From assembly GCF_900291465.1 (NCBI RefSeq), contig NZ_LT985808.1, positions 2,405,727 to 2,469,726 of the forward strand: a stretch of DNA of 64,000 nt, written 5' to 3'. Positions 8,511 through 17,352 of the stretch are shown piece by piece (position 1 is the first letter of the stretch; each line of letters opens with the position of its first letter). Below the pieces are notes generated by a model. The model was not told where the DNA came from and did not search any database. It saw only the letters and a list, made by a program, of their open reading frames with translations. This DNA is from Bacteroides sp. Marseille-P3684 (GTDB taxonomy: Bacteria; Bacteroidota; Bacteroidia; Bacteroidales; Bacteroidaceae). The translations under genes were made by a program, and so were the position numbers.

Positions 8511-9695
8511 ATGGAAGCCTTTTACCAAACGCATGCCTACTTGGTGGAACATACAAATGCCCCGGTTCGTCGCACTCTCATGGATGAGATTAACTGGAAC
8601 GATCGCCTCATTGGCATCAAAGGCACGCGCGGCGTAGGCAAGACAACCTTCCTCCTGCAATATGCCAAAGAATATTTCGGGAGTGACCGTTCATGTTTGT
8701 ACGTCAACATGAACAATTTCTATTTTCAAGGTGCAAGTCTTGTTCAGTTTGCCGGAGATTTTTATCGAAATGGAGGCAAGGTGCTGTTGATCGACCAAGT
8801 ATTCAAGCAGCCGGGATGGAGTGAAGAGTTGCGTCAGTGCTACGACCTCTATCCGGGATTGAAAATCGTCTTTACGGGTTCGTCCGTAATGAGACTCAAG
8901 AGCAAGGAAGAGAATCCGGCACTTGTTGATATTGTCAAATCTTATAACCTGCGAGGTTTTTCCTTCAGGGAGTTCCTCAACCTTCAGACAGGGAATCATT
9001 TTCCAGTATATACACTCGATGACATCCTCGCCAATCACGAGCACATAGTAAAAGAGATATTGCCCAAGGTACGTCCACTCAACTATTTCCAAGATTATTT
9101 ACATCATGGATTCTATCCATTCTTCTTGGAGAAGCGTAACTTCTCGGAGAATTTGTTAAAGACCATGAATATGATGATTGAGGTGGATATCCTTCTCATA
9201 AAACAAATTGAGTTAAAATATCTCTCCAAAATCAAGAAATTGCTATATTTGCTCGCTGTAGACGGTCCATCTGTTCCGAATGTCAGCCAACTGGCTGCGG
9301 ACATACAGACTTCAAGGGCGACAGTCATGAACTACATCAAGTATCTGGCAGATGCACGACTCATCAACATGGTTTATCCGAAGGGAGAATCCTTCCCCAA
9401 GAAACCCAGCAAGATCATGATGCACAACACCAATCTGATGTATTCCATCTACCCGGTCAAAGTCGAGGAACAGGATGTACTGGAAACCTTTTTTCTTAAT
9501 ACTATGTATAAAGACCATAAGCTTTATAAAGGCGACAAGGGTACCTCCTTTCTGGTAGATGGCGAGCAACCGTTCCGCATTTGCAACAAAGGATGTAAAT
9601 TCAAGAATAACCCGAATGTGGTATATGCCATGCATCACACGGAGGTGGGGCATGACAATCAGATTCCGCTTTGGCTCTTTGGGTTCGTATACTAG
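8511..9695 (+). CDS. AAA+ ATPase of the DUF4143-associated family
   Basis: 394 aa, the normal size for this family. Walker A is GTRGVGKTT near residue 45; the Walker B position reads VLLIDQVF, so the usual acidic Asp-Glu is Asp-Gln here. The sensor-1-like IVFTGSSVMRL follows. The second half holds a winged-helix-like segment (VSQLAADIQTSRATVMNYIKYLADARLI) and the DUF4143-type C-terminus. These proteins are common and often duplicated in gut Bacteroidales; their role is unsettled. The gene looks richer in A and T than its neighbours and stands alone, which fits acquisition by transfer, though I have not measured composition. Confidence 0.85.
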   Translation: MEAFYQTHAYLVEHTNAPVRRTLMDEINWNDRLIGIKGTRGVGKTTFLLQYAKEYFGSDRSCLYVNMNNFYFQGASLVQFAGDFYRNGGKVLLIDQVFKQPGWSEELRQCYDLYPGLKIVFTGSSVMRLKSKEENPALVDIVKSYNLRGFSFREFLNLQTGNHFPVYTLDDILANHEHIVKEILPKVRPLNYFQDYLHHGFYPFFLEKRNFSENLLKTMNMMIEVDILLIKQIELKYLSKIKKLLYLLAVDGPSVPNVSQLAADIQTSRATVMNYIKYLADARLINMVYPKGESFPKKPSKIMMHNTNLMYSIYPVKVEEQDVLETFFLNTMYKDHKLYKGDKGTSFLVDGEQPFRICNKGCKFKNNPNVVYAMHHTEVGHDNQIPLWLFGFVY

Positions 9696-9752
9696 CAACC
9701 ACTGAAAAACAAGATAATTAAACTGAGATTTTTTACTAATAATTTAACTGTT

Positions 9753-12700
9753 ATGACTAAACAAAAGAAATTTATCACCTGTGATGGTAATGAGGCTGCT
9801 GCACATATCTCGTATATGTTCACAGAAGTAGCAGCTATCTACCCCATCACTCCGTCGTCTACCATGGCTGAGCACGTGGACGAATGGGCTGCGGCTGGTC
9901 GTAAGAACATCTTCGGCGAGACAGTCTTAGTGGAAGAGATGCAGTCAGAAGCCGGTGCAGCTGGAGCCGTTCACGGTTCTCTGCAAGCCGGTGCCTTGAC
10001 TACCACTTACACGGCGTCACAAGGTCTCTTGCTGATGATTCCTAATATGTATAAGATCTCTGGTGAGTTCTTGCCTTGTGTCTTCCACGTTTCAGCCCGT
10101 ACGCTGGCTTCTCACGCACTCTGTATCTTCGGTGACCACCAGGACGTGATGTCTTGCCGTCAGACCGGATTTGCCATGTTGTGCGAAGGCTCCGTACAGG
10201 AAGTGATGGACCTCGCAGGTGTAGCTCACCTGGCTTCTATCAAGACCCGTGTTCCGTTCCTGAATTTCTTCGACGGTTTCCGTACTTCTCACGAAATCCA
10301 GAAGATTGAAAGACTGGACAACGAAGACCTCGCTCCGCTGATTGACCAGCAGGCGTTGGCTGAGTTCCGCAACCGCAAGTTGACTCCGAACAAGCCGGTA
10401 GCACGCGGTATGGCTGAGAACCCCGACCACTTCTTCCAGCACAGAGAAGCCGGCAACACCTTCTACGAGAGCGTTCCTGAAGTAGTTGAAAGCTACATGG
10501 ACGAAATCTACAAGATTACCGGCCGTCGTTATCACTTGTTCGACTACTACGGTGCTGAAGATGCTGAACGCGTCATCATCCTGATGGGTTCCGCTACCGA
10601 AGCAACCCGTGAGGCTATCGACCACTTGGTTGCCAACGGTGAGAAAGTCGGTATGGTGTCTGTTCACCTCTATCGTCCGTTCTCAGCCAAACACTTCCTG
10701 GCTGCCGTTCCCAAGACTGCAAAACGCATTGCCGTACTCGATCGTACGAAGGAACCGGGTGCCATCGGCGAACCTCTTTACCTGGACGTAAAAGAGTGCT
10801 TCTACGGTCAAGAGAATGCCCCCGTTATCGTAGGCGGACGCTATGGTCTGGGTTCCAAGGATACTACTCCTGCTCAGATTCTGTCTGTATATGAGAACCT
10901 GGCATTGCCGATGCCGAAAGACCACTTCACCATTGGTATCGTTGACGATGTAACCTTCACTTCTCTGCCTCAGAAAGAGGAAATCGCTTTGGGTGGCGAA
11001 GGCATGTTCGAAGCCAAGTTCTACGGCTTGGGTGCTGACGGTACTGTAGGTGCCAACAAGAACTCTGTAAAGATTATCGGCGACAACACCGATAAATACT
11101 GCCAGGCATACTTCTCTTACGACTCCAAGAAGTCGGGTGGTTTCACTTGCTCTCACTTGCGTTTCGGTAACCACCCCATCCGCTCTACCTATTTGGTGAA
11201 CACTCCGAACTTCGTGGCTTGCCACGTACAGGCTTACCTGCACATGTACGATGTGACCCGCGGTCTGCGCAAGAACGGTACGTTCCTGTTGAACACCATC
11301 TGGGAAGGCGAAGAGTTGGCAAAGAACCTGCCGACCCGCGTGAAGAAGTACTTCGCAAAGAACAACATCACCGTTTACTATATCAACGCTACCCAGATTG
11401 CTCAGGAAATCGGTTTGGGTAACCGTACAAACACCATCCTCCAGTCTGCATTCTTCCGCATCACACAGGTAATCCCTGTTGACCTGGCTGTAGAACAGAT
11501 GAAGAAGTTCATCGTGAAGTCTTACGGCAAGAAGGGTGAAGACGTGGTTAACAAGAACTATGCTGCCGTTGACCGTGGTGGTGAATACAAGCAGTTGACT
11601 GTTGACCCGGCATGGGCTAACCTTCCCGACGATGCCAAGGTTGAGAACAACGACCCGGCATTCATCAACGAAGTGGTTCGTCCGATCAACGCACAGGATG
11701 GCGACCTGCTGCCCGTTTCCGCATTCAAGGGCATCGAGGACGGTACCTGGCATCAGGGAACAGCCAAATACGAAAAACGTGGTGTGGCTGCCTTCGTTCC
11801 TGAATGGAATCCTGAGAACTGTATCCAGTGTAACAAGTGTGCTTATGTTTGTCCTCACGCTTCCATCCGTCCGTTCGTTCTCGACGCTGACGAGCAGAAG
11901 GGTGCAAGCTTCCCGATGCTGAAGGCTGTCGGCAAGCAATTCGACGGCATGACCTTCCGTATCCAGGTTGACGTACTCGACTGTCTGGGTTGCGGTAACT
12001 GTGCCGACGTTTGTCCGGGCAACCCGAAGAAGGGCGGCAAGGCTTTGACCATGAAGCACCTCGAAAGCCAATTGGATCAGGCTGCCAACTGGACTTACTG
12101 CGCCGACAATGTGAAGAGCAAACAACACTTGGTAGACATCAAGGCAAACGTGAAGAACTCTCAGTTCGCTACTCCGTTGTTTGAGTTCTCAGGTGCTTGC
12201 TCCGGCTGTGGTGAGACTCCGTATGTGAAGTTGATTTCCCAGCTCTTCGGTGACCGCGAAATGGTTGCCAACGCAACAGGATGTTCTTCCATCTACTCCG
12301 GTTCTGTTCCTTCTACCCCGTATACAACCAACGAGAAGGGTCAGGGTCCTGCATGGGCAAACTCTCTGTTCGAGGACTTCTGCGAATTCGGTTTGGGTAT
12401 GGAGCTTGCCAACAAGAAGCTCCGCGGCCGTCTGGTAGAAGCCATGCAAGCTGCTATCGCTGCTGAAGGCACTCCGGCTGAATACAAAGAGGCTTTCCAA
12501 GAGTGGCTCGACGGTAAGGATGATGCCGACAAGAGCAAGGCTGCTGCTGCCAAGATTGTTCCGATGGTAGAAGCTGCCAAGGATAAATGTGAATTCTGCA
12601 AGACCATTGCCGAGTTCCAGGATTACCTCATCAAGCGCAGCCAGTGGATTATCGGTGGTGACGGTGCTTCTTACGATATCGGTTACGGAGGTCTCGACCA

Positions 12701-13298
12701 CGTCATCGCATCCGGCGAAGATGTCAACATCCTCGTACTTGATACGGAGGTTTACTCCAACACCGGTGGCCAGGCTTCGAAAGCAACTCCGCTCGGCGCC
12801 ATCGCCAAGTTTGCTGCTTCCGGTAAGCGTGTTCGCAAGAAAGACCTTGGTCTGATTGCTACTACTTACGGCTATGTTTACGTGGCTCAAATCGCTATGG
12901 GTGCCGACCAGGCTCAGACCCTGAAAGCAATCCGCGAGGCAGAAGCATACCACGGACCTTCGTTGGTTATCGCTTACGCTCCGTGTATCAACCACGGTTT
13001 GAAGGCCGGTATGGGTAAGTCGCAAGCTGAAGAGGCTAAAGCCGTTGAATGCGGTTACTGGCACTTGTGGCGCTTCAACCCCGAATTGGAAGCCGAAGGC
13101 AAGAATCCGTTCTCACTCGACTCCAAAGAGCCGAACTGGGATGCTTTCCAAGACTACCTGAAGGGTGAGGTTCGTTTCGCTTCTGTCATGAAGCAATATC
13201 CGCAAGAAGCTGCTGACTTGTTCGCCGCTTGCGAAGACATGGCAAAGAAACGCTATGCTTCCTACAAGCGTATGGCTGAAATGAATTGGGGCGAATAA
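9753..13298 (+). CDS. nifJ: pyruvate:ferredoxin (flavodoxin) oxidoreductase, single-chain
   Basis: 1181 aa, the full length of homodimeric PFOR. Domain order is pyrimidine-binding domain I (AAIYPITPSSTM, residues about 25-40), domain II, gamma domain (GADGTVGANKNSVKIIG), two [4Fe-4S] motifs CIQCNKCAYVCP and CLGCGNCADVCP, and the C-terminal TPP domain with CSGCGETPY and the GGDGASYDIGYGGLDH region. All cluster and TPP ligands look intact. It oxidises pyruvate to acetyl-CoA, CO2 and reduced ferredoxin in the cytoplasm, the central catabolic step in Bacteroides. Codon use appears strongly biased, as expected for a highly expressed gene. A terminator hairpin follows at 13322. Confidence 0.97.
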   Translation: MTKQKKFITCDGNEAAAHISYMFTEVAAIYPITPSSTMAEHVDEWAAAGRKNIFGETVLVEEMQSEAGAAGAVHGSLQAGALTTTYTASQGLLLMIPNMYKISGEFLPCVFHVSARTLASHALCIFGDHQDVMSCRQTGFAMLCEGSVQEVMDLAGVAHLASIKTRVPFLNFFDGFRTSHEIQKIERLDNEDLAPLIDQQALAEFRNRKLTPNKPVARGMAENPDHFFQHREAGNTFYESVPEVVESYMDEIYKITGRRYHLFDYYGAEDAERVIILMGSATEATREAIDHLVANGEKVGMVSVHLYRPFSAKHFLAAVPKTAKRIAVLDRTKEPGAIGEPLYLDVKECFYGQENAPVIVGGRYGLGSKDTTPAQILSVYENLALPMPKDHFTIGIVDDVTFTSLPQKEEIALGGEGMFEAKFYGLGADGTVGANKNSVKIIGDNTDKYCQAYFSYDSKKSGGFTCSHLRFGNHPIRSTYLVNTPNFVACHVQAYLHMYDVTRGLRKNGTFLLNTIWEGEELAKNLPTRVKKYFAKNNITVYYINATQIAQEIGLGNRTNTILQSAFFRITQVIPVDLAVEQMKKFIVKSYGKKGEDVVNKNYAAVDRGGEYKQLTVDPAWANLPDDAKVENNDPAFINEVVRPINAQDGDLLPVSAFKGIEDGTWHQGTAKYEKRGVAAFVPEWNPENCIQCNKCAYVCPHASIRPFVLDADEQKGASFPMLKAVGKQFDGMTFRIQVDVLDCLGCGNCADVCPGNPKKGGKALTMKHLESQLDQAANWTYCADNVKSKQHLVDIKANVKNSQFATPLFEFSGACSGCGETPYVKLISQLFGDREMVANATGCSSIYSGSVPSTPYTTNEKGQGPAWANSLFEDFCEFGLGMELANKKLRGRLVEAMQAAIAAEGTPAEYKEAFQEWLDGKDDADKSKAAAAKIVPMVEAAKDKCEFCKTIAEFQDYLIKRSQWIIGGDGASYDIGYGGLDHVIASGEDVNILVLDTEVYSNTGGQASKATPLGAIAKFAASGKRVRKKDLGLIATTYGYVYVAQIAMGADQAQTLKAIREAEAYHGPSLVIAYAPCINHGLKAGMGKSQAEEAKAVECGYWHLWRFNPELEAEGKNPFSLDSKEPNWDAFQDYLKGEVRFASVMKQYPQEAADLFAACEDMAKKRYASYKRMAEMNWGE

Positions 13299-13321
13299 TC
13301 CCAATCTGCATAATCTGAATG

Positions 13322-13357
13322 AAGGGGTGTGTCGATAACCGATGCACCCCTTTTTTA
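13322..13357 (+). terminator. intrinsic terminator after PFOR
   Basis: A GC-rich stem (AAGGGGTG...CACCCC with an inner TCG/CGA pair) is followed by TTTTTT, 24 bp after the PFOR stop. Confidence 0.75.
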
Positions 13358-13388
13358 TACCCCGACACAAACCAATCGACTTTAGTAT

Positions 13389-14129
13389 ATGATACGGAAA
13401 ATCCTCCGGATTGCAGGCTTCGTACTGCTGCTCGTGGCAGGAGGTTGCTGTCTCAATTCGGTCCTTCACATCGACAACTATCCGGGAAAAATCTGGCTGC
13501 ACCGTTGCAATTCGGTAGAGAAATACAGGGAGAAACATCCGCGTTATCCGAACGTGGAAATCGATCTCGTGTTCCGGGACAACCAGCGCTTTGACGTGAC
13601 ACACGACATCGACACCACATTCGGGCTGACACTCGACTCCATCCTTGCAGAAAGCCTTCGCAGGGGAGGCGGGAACTTCTGGCTGGACATCAAGAACCTG
13701 GATGCAACCAACAGCCGCCAGGTCCTGTCGGAAATGGAAAGACTCTGCACGACCTACAACGTCTCCCCCAAACAATTTATCCTGGAAAGTCCCGACTGGC
13801 GTTCACTCAGCCTTTTTACCCGACGGGGATACTACACCTCCTGCTACGTTCCCTACGACAAGCCTTCCGACCTAGAACGTGCTGAAGTAAAACAATGCAT
13901 CATGGAACTGCGCAAGGTGGCCGACAGTCATGCCGTCCGTGCCTTGTCCTTCCCGGGGTGGTGGTATCCGGTCCTCAAGAAGTACCTGCACCGCCCGATA
14001 GACCTGCTGACGTGGAAGCACCGCACCACGCAATTCGAGTTCTTCCTCACTCCCATCGGCTGGAAAATGCTGAACGACCCTCAACTGAAAGTCATCTTAA
14101 TCAAGGATAAAGGGAAGTTTCATCGGTAA
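13389..14129 (+). CDS. glycerophosphodiester phosphodiesterase-like lipoprotein
   Basis: 246 aa. The N-terminus is a lipoprotein signal (hydrophobic stretch ending LVAGGC). The rest shows the ordered signature of the GDPD/PLC-like TIM-barrel superfamily: WLHRCNS (the HR start), VEIDLVF (Glu and Asp metal ligands), FDVTHD (second His), then FWLDIKN and FILESPDW. The usual HRG is HRC here. Known GDPDs cleave glycerophosphodiesters using a divalent metal; the substrate of this divergent, membrane-anchored member cannot be read from sequence. No operon partner: a terminator precedes it and the porin operon has its own promoter. Confidence 0.7.
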   Translation: MIRKILRIAGFVLLLVAGGCCLNSVLHIDNYPGKIWLHRCNSVEKYREKHPRYPNVEIDLVFRDNQRFDVTHDIDTTFGLTLDSILAESLRRGGGNFWLDIKNLDATNSRQVLSEMERLCTTYNVSPKQFILESPDWRSLSLFTRRGYYTSCYVPYDKPSDLERAEVKQCIMELRKVADSHAVRALSFPGWWYPVLKKYLHRPIDLLTWKHRTTQFEFFLTPIGWKMLNDPQLKVILIKDKGKFHR

Positions 14130-14285
14130 AGTCACCCGCTCCTCGCCATCCGGCAGACGAATCCAAAGATTGGACACAATCCTACCCTCCTTAAGCCCGA
14201 AGAGTTTGACTGACACGGGATAAGGAGTGTTTTGGGTTAAATACTCCAAAACGGCAGGAATCTTCACTACCGCCTCGTTGCTATC
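14097..14285 (-). pseudogene. orphan C-terminal coding remnant, parent gene unknown
   Basis: On the minus strand a frame is open for 62 codons after an in-frame TAG (14286-14288) and ends at TAA 14097-14099. Its translation looks like real protein (for example KIPAVLEYLTQNTPYP and IRLPDGEERVTLPMKLP) but has no ATG near its beginning; only GTG 14267 could initiate. It overlaps the 3' end of the GDPD-like gene by 33 bp and abuts the promoter of the porin gene. I read it as the 3' stub of a gene whose front was deleted, or less likely a short GTG-started gene of 56 codons. Confidence 0.4.
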
Positions 14286-14306
14286 CTACTTTTTTAGTTA
14301 ACTTTG
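14277..14306 (+). promoter_or_regulatory. promoter of the porin/SBP/transglutaminase cluster
   Basis: GTTG at 14277-14280, an 18-nt spacer and TAACTTTG at 14299-14306 match the -33/-7 pattern. The -7 box overlaps a TTG that could extend the ORF upstream, so ATG 14316 is the preferred start. Confidence 0.6.
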
Positions 14307-14315
14307 CAGCCGATT

Positions 14316-16382
14316 ATGAAAAGAATACTCTTTATATTAGCCCTGTTGGCAGGCATGTTCGGAAATGACCTGGCTGCACAAAACTATAACCAACTGTATG
14401 AACAGACACCGGACGGTCCGCGCTATATCAACGAGAACGGAGACCGCCAGCACGAAGACACGACAACGGTCGACTCGAAAACAGTACCCATCGGACTCAA
14501 GATGTGGACCATCGACCCCCGCTTCGGCAACACGACGGAGGTAGAGGTTGACACACTGATGCACCAGTTCCAGAACGTGCAGTTCACCGACGGACTGAAC
14601 GGTGAGTACAACTACCTGGGAAACATCGGCTCGCCCAGACTCTCGCGCATCTTCTTTCATCGGCAGGAGGCTTCCCAGTTCGTCTTCACCGACCCGTACG
14701 ATTACTTCATCGTGCCGGTGGACCAGTTCCGCTTCCTCAACACCAAGTCTCCCTTCGCCAACCTTTCCTACTTCTCGGGAGGTAACCAGCAGAACGGTGA
14801 AGACCGCTTCACGGCTTACTTTGGTGTAAACGCCAACCGGAAGCTGAACTTCGGCTTCCGCTTTGACTATGTATACGGGCGGGGCATGTACAACAACCAG
14901 GCAACCTCACTGTTCAACGGGACGCTCTTCTCGTCCTACCAGGGAGACAAGTACGACTACCACTTCCTCTTCAGCAAGAACCACATGAAGATGGCAGAGA
15001 ATGGCGGTATTGCCGACGATACATACATCACCAATCCGGAAGACCTCCCCAACTCCAGCTCCTACACACCGTCGGACATCCCGACCAACCTGGAGCAGAC
15101 CTGGAACCGCAACGACAACTTCCACGTCTATTTCAACCACCGCTACAACCTGGGATTCTATGAAGCTCCGGAGGATACGTCTCAGCACTACGACAACTTC
15201 ATCCCGGTGACCAGCTTCATCCATACCCTCCAATACAGCAACTACGAACGGCAGTTCATCGCTTACAACACACCTGCCGACTACTATGCCAACGACTTCT
15301 TCGGCAGTGAGTACCAGCGTGACGTCACCCGCCACACCTCCTTGAAGAATACGTTCGCCATCGCCCTGCGCGAAGGCTTCAACAAGTGGGCAAAAGCCGG
15401 ACTGACCGCTTTCGTCAACTACGAGATGCGCAACTATCACCTGGTCGACACCCTCACTGCAGCTACCGACCGTTACGACCGGAAATATACCGAGAACATC
15501 CTGAGTGTCGGTGGTGAACTGCTGAAAGAGCAGGGCAAGACGCTGCACTACCGCGTCTACGGAGAGACCGCCCTGACGGGAGAAGACATCGGTACGTTCA
15601 ACCTGACAGGACATGCCGACCTGAACTTCCGCCTGTTCAAGGACACCATCCAGCTGGCAGCCATGGCGTACACCCGCCGCATCAATCCGTCGTTCTACTA
15701 CCGCCACTACCACTCGCGCCACTTGTGGTGGGACAACGACCTGAGCAAGGAGTTGCGTACACGCATCCAGGGCGAGCTCCGCTCCAAGAAGGCAGACATC
15801 CTGCTCAGTGTCGGAGTGGAAAACATCAGCAACTATACGTACTTCGACAACGCTGCCGAAGGTTATGACAACAACGGGACAACCGCCTACCGGCACAACG
15901 TACGCGTCAGCCAGTGTGGCGACAACATACAGGTGCTGACCGCTTCGCTGAAGAAAGACCTGGCACTGGGCATCTTCCATTGGGACAATGAAATCACCTA
16001 TCAGAAGAGCAGCAATCAGGATGTATTGCCCCTGCCCGACCTGTCGCTCTACAGCAACCTCTACCTGAAGTTCAAGCTTGCCAAGAAAGTACTGTCCGTA
16101 GAGCTGGGAGCCGACGTCCGCTACTTCACGAAGTATTACGCTCCGGACTATGCACCTGCCATCGGACAGTTCTACCTGCAAAACCCGAACGACCGCATCG
16201 AAATCGGCAACTACCCCATCGTGAATGCCTACGTCAACCTCCACTTGAAACACACACGCATCTATGCCATGATGTATCACGTGTCGGAAGGCATGGGCAA
16301 GTCGAACTACTTCCTGGCACCGCACTACCCGCTCAACCCGATGTGGTTCAAGTTCGGTCTTTCGTGGAACTTCTTCAACTAA
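14316..16382 (+). CDS. putative outer-membrane porin (Porin_10 family)
   Basis: 688 aa from ATG 14316 with a signal peptide (MKRILFILALLAGMFGNDLAAQ). The mature protein is rich in alternating aromatic/polar beta-strand segments and ends in the aromatic residues SWNFFN, as expected for an outer-membrane barrel. The early region (DPRFGNTTEVEVDTLMHQFQN...) and overall layout match the Bacteroidetes 'putative porin' Porin_10 family. It is followed after 18 bp by a periplasmic solute-binding protein, so the two are probably co-transcribed; I infer a role in letting a small solute through the outer membrane. Substrate unknown. Confidence 0.82.
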   Translation: MKRILFILALLAGMFGNDLAAQNYNQLYEQTPDGPRYINENGDRQHEDTTTVDSKTVPIGLKMWTIDPRFGNTTEVEVDTLMHQFQNVQFTDGLNGEYNYLGNIGSPRLSRIFFHRQEASQFVFTDPYDYFIVPVDQFRFLNTKSPFANLSYFSGGNQQNGEDRFTAYFGVNANRKLNFGFRFDYVYGRGMYNNQATSLFNGTLFSSYQGDKYDYHFLFSKNHMKMAENGGIADDTYITNPEDLPNSSSYTPSDIPTNLEQTWNRNDNFHVYFNHRYNLGFYEAPEDTSQHYDNFIPVTSFIHTLQYSNYERQFIAYNTPADYYANDFFGSEYQRDVTRHTSLKNTFAIALREGFNKWAKAGLTAFVNYEMRNYHLVDTLTAATDRYDRKYTENILSVGGELLKEQGKTLHYRVYGETALTGEDIGTFNLTGHADLNFRLFKDTIQLAAMAYTRRINPSFYYRHYHSRHLWWDNDLSKELRTRIQGELRSKKADILLSVGVENISNYTYFDNAAEGYDNNGTTAYRHNVRVSQCGDNIQVLTASLKKDLALGIFHWDNEITYQKSSNQDVLPLPDLSLYSNLYLKFKLAKKVLSVELGADVRYFTKYYAPDYAPAIGQFYLQNPNDRIEIGNYPIVNAYVNLHLKHTRIYAMMYHVSEGMGKSNYFLAPHYPLNPMWFKFGLSWNFFN

Positions 16383-16400
16383 CCAGCCTGCCGCCATGCC

Positions 16401-17228
16401 ATGAAGAAGAAATTCCTGACACCGTGTTTCATTGCCGGAGGCGTCCTGGCACTGGCTGTCGCCTTTCTCTGGCCGGCGGCACCTGCGGCTGATTCCGGCA
16501 GCCCCCGCTCCTATGAAGACATCATCCGTTCGGGTGTCCTGCGTGCCACGACGGAATACAACTCCATCGGCTACTTCGTGGAGGACGACACGCTTACCGG
16601 ATTCCATTACGAACTGCTCCAGGCTTTCGCACGTGCCAAAGGGCTGAAGGCGGACATCAAGCCGGAGATGGAGCTGGAAACACAGATGGAGGGCATCAAC
16701 CACGGCACCTTCGACCTGATTGCCGGGAGCCTGCTCATCACCAGCGAACAGAAAGACTCGCTCCTGCTCTTCACGGTCCCCATCCTGCGCAACAAGCAGG
16801 TCCTGGTACAGCGCAAGCCTCAGTCGGAAGACGACAGCCTCTACATCCACACCCAGCTGGACCTGGGCGGTAAGACTGTCTACGTACCGGAAGGTTCACC
16901 CGTCCAATACCGCATCCGGAATCTTGCCATGGAGATTGCCGACACCATCCGTATCGAGGAAGTACCCAAGTACGGCAGCGAGCAGCTGCTCGCCCTGGTG
17001 GCACACGGAGACATCGACTATGCCATCTGTGAAGAGAGCATCGCCCGCAAGCTCATCGGCCAGTTCCCTCAACTGGACATCGACACAGCCATCAGCTTCA
17101 ACCAGTTCTACGGGTGGGGCGTCAGCAAGGAGTCACAAGCCCTGCGCGACACGCTCAACACCTGGCTGAAAGGGTTCATGAAAACAAAGGCCTTCCAACG
17201 ACTGGTAAAGAGATATGTAGCCGACTGA
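16401..17228 (+). CDS. periplasmic family-3 solute-binding protein, membrane-anchored (MltF N-domain-like)
   Basis: 275 aa. One N-terminal hydrophobic segment (FIAGGVLALAVAFLW) serves as signal or anchor. From residue 40 the sequence is an SBP_bac_3 domain: IIRSGVLRATTEYNSIGYF, GFHYELLQAFARAKGL, FDLIAGSLLITSEQK and IDYAICEESIARK. There is no lytic transglycosylase domain as in MltF and no ABC permease or ATPase nearby, so this is an orphan binding protein. It lies between a porin and a transglutaminase-like lipoprotein and may present a ligand to either. Ligand (amino acid, peptide or murein fragment) not predictable. Confidence 0.85.
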   Translation: MKKKFLTPCFIAGGVLALAVAFLWPAAPAADSGSPRSYEDIIRSGVLRATTEYNSIGYFVEDDTLTGFHYELLQAFARAKGLKADIKPEMELETQMEGINHGTFDLIAGSLLITSEQKDSLLLFTVPILRNKQVLVQRKPQSEDDSLYIHTQLDLGGKTVYVPEGSPVQYRIRNLAMEIADTIRIEEVPKYGSEQLLALVAHGDIDYAICEESIARKLIGQFPQLDIDTAISFNQFYGWGVSKESQALRDTLNTWLKGFMKTKAFQRLVKRYVAD

Positions 17229-17261
17229 CGCACCACCCCGTCAACTTGTCCCCTTGTCAAC

Positions 17262-17292
17262 TTGTTTCCTTGTCTACACTTTCTTAACTTTG
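17262..17292 (+). promoter_or_regulatory. promoter of the transglutaminase-like lipoprotein gene
   Basis: TTG at 17262-17264, 20-nt spacer, TAACTTTG at 17285-17292. It lies inside a T/C-rich stretch with small TTGTCAACTTGT-type direct repeats. It indicates that the third gene of the cluster also has its own promoter. Confidence 0.6.
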
Positions 17293-17352
17293 GCAGCGAA
17301 AGCCGGATGGCTTTCACCTTATGTCCTACCATTAAAAAACAACAACAGACTT

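Noticed and set aside
10683..12128. 481-codon minus-strand ORF
   Set aside because: Antisense to the highly biased pyruvate:ferredoxin oxidoreductase gene.
14907..16850. 647-codon minus-strand ORF
   Set aside because: Antisense shadow of the porin and solute-binding protein genes with Val/Gln/Asp-rich nonsense composition.
16401..17228. murein lytic transglycosylase MltF
   Set aside because: Only the solute-binding domain is present; the transglycosylase domain is absent.
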